64,000 nt of DNA. Source: Halosolutus gelatinilyticus (GTDB lineage Archaea > Halobacteriota > Halobacteria > Halobacteriales > Natrialbaceae). The DNA lies in assembly GCF_023028105.1 (NCBI RefSeq), contig NZ_CP095492.1:248001-312000 (forward strand). Reading direction: 5' to 3'. The translations under genes and the position numbers were made by a program. Positions 25,565-33,013 of the stretch are shown piece by piece. The notes beneath the pieces were generated by a model. It saw nothing but the letters and a program-made list of their open reading frames with translations. It was not told the origin of the DNA and ran no database searches. The stretch's first letter is position 1; each line of letters starts with the position of its first letter.

Positions 25565-25576
25565 AAAGATATATAG
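25565..25576 (+). promoter_or_regulatory. TATA box for the beta-oxidation operon
   Basis: AAAGATATATAG lies 25-36 nt before ATG 25601, the classic archaeal spacing. This decides for ATG 25601 rather than TTG 25598. Confidence 0.6.
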
Positions 25577-25600
25577 TGTCTAATCGCACATCCGTTCTTG

Positions 25601-27595
25601 ATGCCGAATGACACTGTCGAGCGCGTAGCAGTGCTGGGTGCTGGTAGCATGGGCCACGGAATCGCCGAACTCGCCGCCCTCGGCGGGTACGACGTGACGA
25701 TCCGCGACATCGACGAGGAGATCGTGGCGGAGGGCTTCGAGAACATCGAGTGGAGCCTCGAGAAACTCGAGGAGAAGGGACGCATTGACGAGGCGAGCGA
25801 CGTCGTGCTGTCGCGCATCTCGACGACCACCGACCTCGCCGAGGCCGTCGACGACGCGGACCTCGTGATCGAGGCGGTTCCCGAGCGGATGGACGCCAAG
25901 CGCGATACGTTCGCCTCGGTCGATGAGCACGCGCCGGAGGGCGCGATCCTGGCGTCGAACACCTCGAGCCTCTCGATCTCGGAGATCGCGGCGGCGACCG
26001 ACCGTCCCGATCGGGTCGTCGGCCTGCACTTTTTCAATCCGCCGGTGAAGATGGATCTCGTCGAGGTGACCTACGGCGACGAGACGAGCGACGAGGCGGC
26101 CGAAACCGCCTTCGAGTGGGTCGAGTCGATCGACAAGACGCCTATCTACGTCCGCAAGGACGTCCACGGTTTCGTCGTGAACACCGTCCTCGTCCCCTAC
26201 ATGGAGGAGGCGGCGTGGATGCTGTCGAACAGCGAGACGACGATCCGGGAGGCCGACGCCACGATGGTCTACGAGCGGGGCTTCCCGATGGGGCCGTTCG
26301 AACTCAACGACTTCGGCGGCATCGACATCGGCTACCACTTCCGCGCGGAGTCCGACCAGCCGGTTCCGCCGATCGTCGAGGAGAAGGTCGACGCCGGCGA
26401 TCTCGGGCGAAAGAGCGGCGCCGGCTTCTACGACTACGAGGGCGGAGAGACGTCGGAGACGTCTCAGGCAGACGGCGAAGCCGTCGACGGCGCCGGCGTC
26501 GACTACGAGCCGACCGACGCTGGCGGGTACGACGCGCTCCGGACCGAGGCTGTGATGATCAACAAGGCGGCGTGGCTCGTCGGCAACGACGTGGCGACGC
26601 CCGAGGAGATCGATATCGGCTGCCGCCTCGGCGGGAACTTCCCCGAGGGGATGTGCCGCCGCGCCGATCGCGTCGGACTCGACGTCGTCCTCGAGAAACT
26701 CGAGGAACTCTCCGCCGAGTACGACGCCGAGCGCTACGACCCCGCCGACTACCTCGTCGACCTCGTCGAAGAGGGGCGGACCGGCGAGGACGCCGGGAGG
26801 GGCTTCTTCGACTACCGTGTCGACCCGCCGTACTTCTACGTCGACTGGGAGCTCGACGGCGACGGCGTCCTCGAGATCACCCTGGACCGCCAGGAGCGGC
26901 TGAACTCGATGTCGGAGGACATGTTCGCGGAGATCGACCGGCTACTCTCCGACGTCGACGTCGACGAGGTCTCCTGCGTCGTCTTCACCGGCGCGGGGGA
27001 CCGCGCGTTCAGCTCCGGCGCGGACATCACCGGCTTCACCGCCGGCGACCCGACCGACATCATGGACCCCGACGACGTGTTCCAGACCGTCTACGAGTTC
27101 GACCGGCCCACGGTCGCGAAGATCGACGGCTTCTGTCTCGGCGCGGGCATCGAACTCGCGCTCGCCTGCGACATCCGCGTCGCGTCCGCGGACTCGACGA
27201 TCGGGACGCCGGAGACGACCCTCGGCGTGATCCCCGCCGGCGGCGCGACGCAGCGCCTCGTCCGCCTCGTCGGCGAGGCACGGACGAAGGAGATGGTGTT
27301 CCGCGGAATGCAGTTCGACGCCGAACGGGCCGAGGAGTGGGGCATCGTCAACCACGCCGTCCCCGAAGGCGAACTCGACGAGGTCGTCGACGACATCGTG
27401 GACGACCTCGTCTCGGGGCCCCCGATCGCGCTCAAGGCCGCGAAGGAGGTCATCAACGACGGCCAGGAGGCGAGCCTCGAGTCGGCGCTCGCGATGGAGA
27501 AGCACGCGTTCGCGCTGCTCTCGACCACCGACGACATGCTCGAGGGCGTGACGGCGTTCAGACAAAACCGCGAGCCGCGGTTCGAGGGTGAGTGA
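25601..27595 (+). CDS. 3-hydroxyacyl-CoA dehydrogenase / enoyl-CoA hydratase fusion
   Basis: 664 residues. Residues 1-290: NAD-binding VLGAGSMGHGIAELAAL and the catalytic HFFNPPVKMDLVEV region of 3-hydroxyacyl-CoA dehydrogenase, followed by the C-terminal helical domain (about 295-395). Residues 405-660: crotonase domain with SSGADITGFTAG (oxyanion hole) and IDGFCLGAGIELALACDIR carrying the hydratase loop. It performs hydration and oxidation of enoyl-CoA in the cytoplasm. It overlaps the next gene by 4 nt. Order dehydrogenase-then-hydratase is the common archaeal arrangement. Confidence 0.92.
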   Translation: MPNDTVERVAVLGAGSMGHGIAELAALGGYDVTIRDIDEEIVAEGFENIEWSLEKLEEKGRIDEASDVVLSRISTTTDLAEAVDDADLVIEAVPERMDAKRDTFASVDEHAPEGAILASNTSSLSISEIAAATDRPDRVVGLHFFNPPVKMDLVEVTYGDETSDEAAETAFEWVESIDKTPIYVRKDVHGFVVNTVLVPYMEEAAWMLSNSETTIREADATMVYERGFPMGPFELNDFGGIDIGYHFRAESDQPVPPIVEEKVDAGDLGRKSGAGFYDYEGGETSETSQADGEAVDGAGVDYEPTDAGGYDALRTEAVMINKAAWLVGNDVATPEEIDIGCRLGGNFPEGMCRRADRVGLDVVLEKLEELSAEYDAERYDPADYLVDLVEEGRTGEDAGRGFFDYRVDPPYFYVDWELDGDGVLEITLDRQERLNSMSEDMFAEIDRLLSDVDVDEVSCVVFTGAGDRAFSSGADITGFTAGDPTDIMDPDDVFQTVYEFDRPTVAKIDGFCLGAGIELALACDIRVASADSTIGTPETTLGVIPAGGATQRLVRLVGEARTKEMVFRGMQFDAERAEEWGIVNHAVPEGELDEVVDDIVDDLVSGPPIALKAAKEVINDGQEASLESALAMEKHAFALLSTTDDMLEGVTAFRQNREPRFEGE

Positions 27596-28797
27596 CCGTG
27601 GGCGCCGCGACTCGAAACGTCGCCATCGTCGGCGGCGGACACGCGAAGTGGGGGGAGCGCGACGCGACCTGGAAGGACCTCGCCCAGGAGGGCGGGAAGG
27701 CGACGTTCGACGCCGTCCCCGACATCGGCCCCGAGGATATCGAGGGGCTGTTCGTCGGCACGGTCCAGCCCGAGCGCTTCGCCTACCAGACCCACGTCGC
27801 GCCGATGGTGGCCGAACTGCTCGGGATCGACGTCGACGCGATGATCGCCCGGACCGAACTGGCCTGCGCGAGCGGCCAGGCCGCGCTCCGGTACGCGTGG
27901 CTCGCCATCGCGGCCGGCCAGCTCGACTGTGCGCTCGTACTCGGCGTCGAGAAGATGAACCTCGGCCGCGAGCGCATGCCGGAGATGCAGGGGTCGATGT
28001 CGAACGTCCTCGATCGCGAGTTCGACGGCGTCAACGGACTCACCGCGCCGCCGTTTTTCGCGTGGTACGCCCAGCGCCACATGCACGAGCACGGGACGAC
28101 CCGCGACCAGCTCTCGCTGGTGGCCGCGAAGAACAAGAACAACGCCGCGACGACTGACTTCGCGCAGTTCCGGACGGAGGTCGATCCGGCGGACGTCACG
28201 GAGTCGCCCGAGATCGCACCGCCGCTGCACCTCTATGACTGCAGCGGGATCACCGACGGCGCGGCCGGCACGATCCTGATGAGCGAGGAGAAGGCCCGCG
28301 AGGTCACCGACACCGCGGCCTGGATCGTCGGCAGCGGCCAGTCCTCGATGGCGGGGAACTCGATCAACAACCTTCCCTCGTTCAGCGGGTGGCCCCAGGC
28401 CCGGACTGCCTCGCGGACGGCCTACGAGCAGGCGGGCATCGAGGACCCGCTCGCGGAGATCGACGTCGCGGAGGTCCACGACTGCTTCTCGATCAGCGAG
28501 ATCATCGAGTACGAGGAGCTGGGCTTCGCCGATCGCGGCGAGGGCGGCCAGTTCATCGAGGACGGCCGGAGCCGCCTCGACGGCGACGTCGCGGTCAACC
28601 CCCGCGGCGGCCTCCTCGGCTGTGGCCACCCCCTCGGCGCGACGGGCGTCTCGCAGGCGCTCGAGATAACCAACCAGTTCAAGGGCACCGTCCCGAGAGA
28701 CAGGCTCGTCGACGGCGCCGAAACCGGCCTCATCCACAACTTAAGCGGAAGCGGGTCGGTCCACAGCGTGATGGTCTTCGACCGTGATCCGAAATGA
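27592..28797 (+). CDS. Thiolase-family protein (acetyl-CoA C-acyltransferase, SCP2/archaeal type)
   Basis: 401 residues with GTG start at 27592, overlapping the previous stop; GTG 27598 is also possible. The nucleophilic Cys lies in ELACASGQAAL, the His in VAEVHDCFSISE and the second Cys/His pair in GGLLGCGHPLGATG. These place it in the archaeal thiolase group that works with a DUF35 partner, which follows here with ATGA overlap. In this operon it would release acetyl-CoA from 3-oxoacyl-CoA, though some relatives make HMG-CoA precursors. Confidence 0.9.
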   Translation: MTVGAATRNVAIVGGGHAKWGERDATWKDLAQEGGKATFDAVPDIGPEDIEGLFVGTVQPERFAYQTHVAPMVAELLGIDVDAMIARTELACASGQAALRYAWLAIAAGQLDCALVLGVEKMNLGRERMPEMQGSMSNVLDREFDGVNGLTAPPFFAWYAQRHMHEHGTTRDQLSLVAAKNKNNAATTDFAQFRTEVDPADVTESPEIAPPLHLYDCSGITDGAAGTILMSEEKAREVTDTAAWIVGSGQSSMAGNSINNLPSFSGWPQARTASRTAYEQAGIEDPLAEIDVAEVHDCFSISEIIEYEELGFADRGEGGQFIEDGRSRLDGDVAVNPRGGLLGCGHPLGATGVSQALEITNQFKGTVPRDRLVDGAETGLIHNLSGSGSVHSVMVFDRDPK

Positions 28798-29330
28798 CCG
28801 ACACAGACAGATTTGACGACGACTCGACCGCGATCGATCGGGAGCCGACGCGAGAGCGCGTCTCGGTTCCGACGGAGATCGAGCTGCCCAGACTGCTCGA
28901 TTTCTACGAGCTACAGACCGACAACCACACGCGGATCCACGCGTTCTACGACAACCTCCGGGAGGGTCGGCTGACAACGACCCGCTGTCTCGACTGCGAG
29001 GAGATCCACTTCCCGCCTCGGATCGTCTGCCCCGAGTGCACGGGCGACGACCTCGAGTACGTCGACCTCCCTCACGAGGGCGAACTGTACGCTTTCTCGG
29101 CGGTGCGAGGCGGCCTGCCGATCGGACTTCGGGAACACGACGTCCCGTACGTGGTCGCGGTCGTCGACCTCGGACCGGTCAGGCTGTCGGCCCGGGTCGA
29201 CGGCGCCACCCACGACGACCTCGAGATCGGCGATCCGGTGACGCTGAAGATCGTCGAGATCGACGGCCCGACCGACGAGGAACGCGTGTTTTACCGATTC
29301 GAACCGGTACCCGACGGTGATTCAGCATGA
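28794..29330 (+). CDS. DUF35 Zn-ribbon/OB-fold thiolase partner
   Basis: 178 residues. A rubredoxin-like zinc ribbon (CLDCEEIHFPPRIVCPECTG, about 63-82) is followed by an OB fold (YAFSAVRGGLPIG...DPVTLKIVEID). The first 50 residues are an acidic extension. In archaeal thiolase/HMG-CoA synthase complexes a DUF35 protein bridges the enzymes and shuttles CoA intermediates. ATGA overlaps on both sides argue for strict co-translation with the thiolase and the following CoA ligase. Confidence 0.9.
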   Translation: MTDTDRFDDDSTAIDREPTRERVSVPTEIELPRLLDFYELQTDNHTRIHAFYDNLREGRLTTTRCLDCEEIHFPPRIVCPECTGDDLEYVDLPHEGELYAFSAVRGGLPIGLREHDVPYVVAVVDLGPVRLSARVDGATHDDLEIGDPVTLKIVEIDGPTDEERVFYRFEPVPDGDSA

Positions 29331-30952
29331 ACAACTACGAGCTCACGCTACAGGTGATGATCGAACGGGCGACCGACCTGTTCGGTCACAAGGAGATCGT
29401 CTCGGAACTGCCCGACGGAACGACCCACCGGTACACGTACGCCGACGCGTACGACCGGATGGGCCGATTGGCGAACGCGCTCGACGACCTCGGGATCGAG
29501 CCCGGAACGCGCCTGTCGGTGATGGCGATCAACCACTACCGCCACTACGAGCTCTACTTCGCGCTCCCGTGCAGCGGCCGAAGCATCCACATGACGAACC
29601 ACATGCTCCCCGACGAGCACCTCGTCGAGATCGTCAACGAGGCCGAAGACGAGATCGTCTTCGTCGATCCCCAGTTCGTCGAAACGGTCGAGCGCGTGGC
29701 GGACGAATTCGAGACGGTCGAGCGCTACGTGGTCCTCGACGACGAGGTCCCCGAAACCGACCTCGAGCCGGTCCACGCCTACGAGGATCTGTTGGCGGAT
29801 CAGGATCCGACGTACGACTGGCCCCACGTCGCCGAGGATCGGGAGGCGGGGATCTGCTACACCTCCGGGACGACGGGGCTCCCGAAGGGCGCAGCCTACA
29901 CCCACCGGAGCCTCTACCTCCACACGGTGACCCACAGCCACGTCGACGTCTTCGCGATCAGCGAGAACGACGCCGTGATGCCCGTCGTCCCGATGTACCA
30001 CGTCAACGGGTGGGGGCTGCCCTACACGTCGACGATGTGCGGTTCGAAGCTCGTCCTCCCGGGTCCGAAAACCGGCGCCGAGGAGATCGTCGAGCTCATC
30101 GAACGGGAGGGCGTGACCGTCACCGCGGCGGTGACGACGGTGTGGCTTGAGGTCGCGTCGCTCTACGACGAGCGCGACGGCGTGGAACTCGAGAGCCTCG
30201 ATCGCGTCCTCATCGGCGGGACGTCCCCGCCAGAGTGGCTCATGGAGAAGTTCGACACGGAGATCGGCGCGCCGATCCACCAGGGGTACGGGATGACCGA
30301 GGCGGCCCCGCACCTCGTCAACACGATGACGACGACCGAGGTGGCGCAGCTGTCCGAGAGCGATCGGTACCGGCAGCAGATGAAACCCGGCATCCCTGCT
30401 CCGGGGGTGCGGATCCGGCTCCGGGACGCGGACGGAAATCCGGTCCCTCGCGACGGCGAGTCGACCGGGGAGATCCAGGTCCGATCGCCGTGGCTCATCG
30501 ACGAGTACCACGCCCGGCCCGAGGAGACCGAGGCGTCGTTCACCGAGGACGGCTGGTTCAAGTCCGGCGACGTCGGCGTGATCGACGAGTACGGCTACCT
30601 CGAGGTCGTCGATCGCCTCGACGACGTCATCAAGAGCGGCGGGGAGTGGATCTCCTCGCTCGAACTCGAGAACGAGCTGATGGCCCACGACGCCGTCGAG
30701 GAGGCGACGGTGATCGGCGTCGAGCACGAAAAGTGGGAGGAGCGCCCGGTCGCCTACGTCGTGGCCTCGCACGACGGCGCCGCCGAAGCCGAGCTCCGAG
30801 CGCACCTCCTCGAGCGGTTCCCCAAGTGGTGGCTTCCCGACCGACTCTTCTTCTGCGAATCGATCCCGAAGACGACGACCGGGAAGTTCGACAAGAAGGC
30901 CCTGCGCGACGAGTTCGTCGACGAGTACGGCGCGCTGCCGCTCGCGGAATAG
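29327..30952 (+). CDS. AMP-forming acyl-CoA ligase (long/medium-chain type)
   Basis: 541 residues. A3 motif CYTSGTTGLPKGAAYTH, A5 QGYGMTEAAP, A7 WFKSGDVGVIDEYGYLEVVDR, A8 hinge Asp-Arg, and A10 PKTTTGKFDKKAL with the catalytic Lys. It activates a carboxylic acid for the beta-oxidation enzymes encoded just upstream in the same operon. The overall type resembles medium-chain and phenylalkanoate ligases; the substrate cannot be read from sequence. Confidence 0.9.
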   Translation: MNNYELTLQVMIERATDLFGHKEIVSELPDGTTHRYTYADAYDRMGRLANALDDLGIEPGTRLSVMAINHYRHYELYFALPCSGRSIHMTNHMLPDEHLVEIVNEAEDEIVFVDPQFVETVERVADEFETVERYVVLDDEVPETDLEPVHAYEDLLADQDPTYDWPHVAEDREAGICYTSGTTGLPKGAAYTHRSLYLHTVTHSHVDVFAISENDAVMPVVPMYHVNGWGLPYTSTMCGSKLVLPGPKTGAEEIVELIEREGVTVTAAVTTVWLEVASLYDERDGVELESLDRVLIGGTSPPEWLMEKFDTEIGAPIHQGYGMTEAAPHLVNTMTTTEVAQLSESDRYRQQMKPGIPAPGVRIRLRDADGNPVPRDGESTGEIQVRSPWLIDEYHARPEETEASFTEDGWFKSGDVGVIDEYGYLEVVDRLDDVIKSGGEWISSLELENELMAHDAVEEATVIGVEHEKWEERPVAYVVASHDGAAEAELRAHLLERFPKWWLPDRLFFCESIPKTTTGKFDKKALRDEFVDEYGALPLAE

Positions 30953-31322
30953 CCGCGTCGTCTGCCCCCTCTCGTTTACCGTCCGGTTTTCGAGGTGAGT
31001 GTCCGTCGTCGAGATCCGTCTCCGAGAATCCCTCCGAACCATCCGTCCAATATTAGTGGACGCCACGCCTTCTCCTCCCCGACATTCACGTAGAAACCAG
31101 TGACTTCCGCTTCGATCGACATTCACTTTACAACCATATGGGTGTAATACCACGCTCCGTTCTGCCAGTTTTCGAAATCGTCGTCCAGCAGTACTGGCCG
31201 GATCGAGAGAAGCGTCTCGATCCGCCGCTCGGAACCGTCGTCGCGAACGACGAGTCGAGCGCGCGACTACCACCGTCCATCATTATCGGACGTTTTATTG
31301 ATCGGCGGTCGGATGGACGAGT
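30953..31322 (+). other. Intergenic region between the beta-oxidation operon and the second IclR gene
   Basis: 370 bases with no supported gene. The pyrimidine-rich TCTGCCCCCTCTCGTTT just after the ligase stop may serve as terminator. A CCATATGG palindrome sits at about 31135-31142 and a TATA-like CGTTTTATTG at about 31290-31299 before the IclR start. Confidence 0.4.
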
Positions 31323-32084
31323 ATGACCGAACGATCGTCTTCGATGTCGTCCGTTCTTCGGGCGTTCGCCGTCCTCGAGGTGCTCTGGGAGACGAACGGC
31401 GCGGGACCGTCCGAGATCGCCGATCGATTGAACGTTCCGAAGAGCACCGCGCACGCGCACCTCAGCACGTTAGCCGAGACGGGGTACGTCATCAACGACG
31501 ACGGCGACTACCGGCTCGGTTACAAGTTCCTCACGACCGGTTCGCGGATCAAACACCGAAACGGCCTCTTTCAGGTCGCCGAGGAGTTCATGACGGACCT
31601 CGCCGATCGGACGGGCGAGCTGGTGTCGCTCGTGGTCGAACAGTCGGGGCAGGCGGTGATCCTGCACAAGGCGTCCGGCGACCGATCGCTCGAGTTGGGG
31701 ATCTACTCCGGCATGACGACGCCGCTTCACACCAACGCGACGGGAAAGACGATCCTCGCGAGCCTCCCCGACGAACGGACAGACGAAATCCTCGACGCGC
31801 GGGGATTGACGCGGGTGACCGACGAGACGATCACCGACGAGGAGACGCTCCGGGCCGAACTCGAGGAGATTCGCGAGCGAGGGTACGCCGTCGACTGGGA
31901 CCAGCAGGTGACGGGGATGGGCCTCGTCGCGGCGCCGATCGTCGTCAACGATCGGTTGGAGGGCGCCATCGGCATCGTCGGTCCGACGGGACGGATCACG
32001 GACGAGGACTACCAGCGCACCCTCGTCAAAACGTTGCAGGAGACGATCGACTCGATTACGATCAAGTATCGGTACGGAACCTGA
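31323..32084 (+). CDS. IclR-family transcriptional regulator
   Basis: 253 residues. The winged HTH (about 8-70) has EIADRLNVPKSTAHAHLSTL and a wing ending GDYRLGYKF. The effector domain includes TPLHTNATGKTILASLPDE and GMGLVAAPIVV. It follows the beta-oxidation operon on the same strand with its own promoter and is the likely local regulator. Only 8 nt after its stop begins an exact copy of the gentisate dioxygenase 3' end, so its downstream border is a recombination junction. Confidence 0.9.
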   Translation: MTERSSSMSSVLRAFAVLEVLWETNGAGPSEIADRLNVPKSTAHAHLSTLAETGYVINDDGDYRLGYKFLTTGSRIKHRNGLFQVAEEFMTDLADRTGELVSLVVEQSGQAVILHKASGDRSLELGIYSGMTTPLHTNATGKTILASLPDERTDEILDARGLTRVTDETITDEETLRAELEEIRERGYAVDWDQQVTGMGLVAAPIVVNDRLEGAIGIVGPTGRITDEDYQRTLVKTLQETIDSITIKYRYGT

Positions 32085-32092
32085 TCGCCCGT

Positions 32093-32133
32093 TCGGCCGA
32101 TCCTCGAGTCGATGAACTTCTACGCCGAGGCCG
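32093..32133 (+). repeat. Exact 41-base copy of the gentisate dioxygenase 3' end
   Basis: Bases 32093-32133 equal 14017-14057 without mismatch and encode RPILESMNFYAEA in the plus direction. Sequence differs immediately on both sides. This is a fragment of a second bicupin dioxygenase gene. Confidence 0.85.
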
Positions 32134-32146
32134 CGATCGCCGCGCC

Positions 32147-32227
32147 GAGACCACGGCGGCCCTTCGGTTCGGTTTCTAGGATCGCCGTCTCCACTCCCCG
32201 TGCATACAGGGTTAGTGCCGCCGTCGG
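32147..32227 (-). pseudogene. Fragment of a second FAD aromatic hydroxylase (N-terminal part)
   Basis: Read on the minus strand this gives TAALTLYARGVETAILETEP, which aligns with TAALALNARGVDATILEADP near the N-terminus of the hydroxylase at 15015-16244. The GAGPVG motif just before it is missing. Orientation relative to the neighbouring dioxygenase fragment matches that of the intact genes. Confidence 0.7.
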
Positions 32228-32519
32228 TTAAGCGTGATAGAAGGAGAACGCACGGCGAAGTGTTTCGTGAGAGCGAACGATCAATCTTGGATATCAGTAC
32301 AGAAACGATTCGACGCGTCCGAGAGACCGTACTCACCGTCGACCGGCGGCGAGAGGCACACGATCGGCTCAGAACCAGGACCGGGGACCCGTCGAGCTAC
32401 GCGCCGTCGACAACGGCGAACGCGTGTTCGTGATCAGTCTGCGCGCGATCGTCCGTCTCGATGAAATTGCGGTCGTCGGTCTTGAGGACGTCTGGTGATA
32501 CGGGTTCCACCGGCCTCGA
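32228..32519 (+). other. Non-coding or unidentifiable remnant stretch
   Basis: About 290 bases. A plus-strand frame ending in TGA near 32498 has coding-like residues (ERVFVISLRAIVRLDEIAVV) without a start or recognisable family. It is probably another piece of decayed DNA between the remnants on either side. Confidence 0.3.
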
Positions 32520-32850
32520 CCTGTAACGACATCTGTCGACGGCGCGAGAACGCGACTGTCCAGGACGATCGATCCGTCGGAGTCGCTAACCACCGCCGTC
32601 TCGGTGCTAACCGGCTCATCCGGTCTATCCACCGTTTCAGAACTTTCCGTCTCTGATATCGTCTCGTCTGCCGACGCGTCGTCAAAGCGGCCGGTTCCGT
32701 ACCCGGCGTGTCCTTGTCGACCTCGAACACCACGACTATGTCCCGATGGGCCCTCTGCCCGTTCTCGGCGCGCAGTTCCGCGCTCTCGCCGTCAGACCAT
32801 ACAATGGCCTTCCGATCTTCGAGCACGAGGGCGACGTCGTGAAGAATAGT
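32520..32850 (-). pseudogene. Frameshifted remnant of a 2-oxoacid dehydrogenase E2 (lipoyl domain and linker)
   Basis: On the minus strand, SDGESAELRAENGQRAHRDI followed by VVVFEVDKD aligns with YDGEVAELRAEEGDVVPVDEVFIVFSVDD in the E2 at 48578-50149. After a frame change near 32700 comes an acidic Ser/Thr-rich linker (ASADETISETESSETV) and then RVLAPST, like the start of an E3-binding domain. The lipoyl-lysine segment is eroded. No start or catalytic domain remains. Confidence 0.55.
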
Positions 32851-33013
32851 CAGACGTAGAGATCGGATTGCGACTGCTCGATCTAGGAGCGTCCGCCCGT
32901 CAGAAGCAGACGTTATTCGGCGTAGTACAGTCAGAACGCGAGATAGCCGTTGAGGACACGGGCAAACCGATCAACTTGCTCGTCGAGGAGATTGTGCGTA
33001 GAGTACCGATACG

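Noticed and set aside
27091-28737. 548-codon minus-strand frame opposite the HADH/ECH fusion and thiolase genes
   Set aside because: Composition and lack of motifs mark it as the antisense shadow of those genes.
31130-31150. CCATATGG palindrome as an IclR operator
   Set aside because: Eight-base symmetry is common by chance, and it lies far upstream of the IclR start and not near a TATA box; kept only as a note in the intergenic entry.
29348-31273. 641-codon minus-strand frame opposite the CoA ligase
   Set aside because: Antisense of a strongly coding ligase gene; no start signal or domain of its own.
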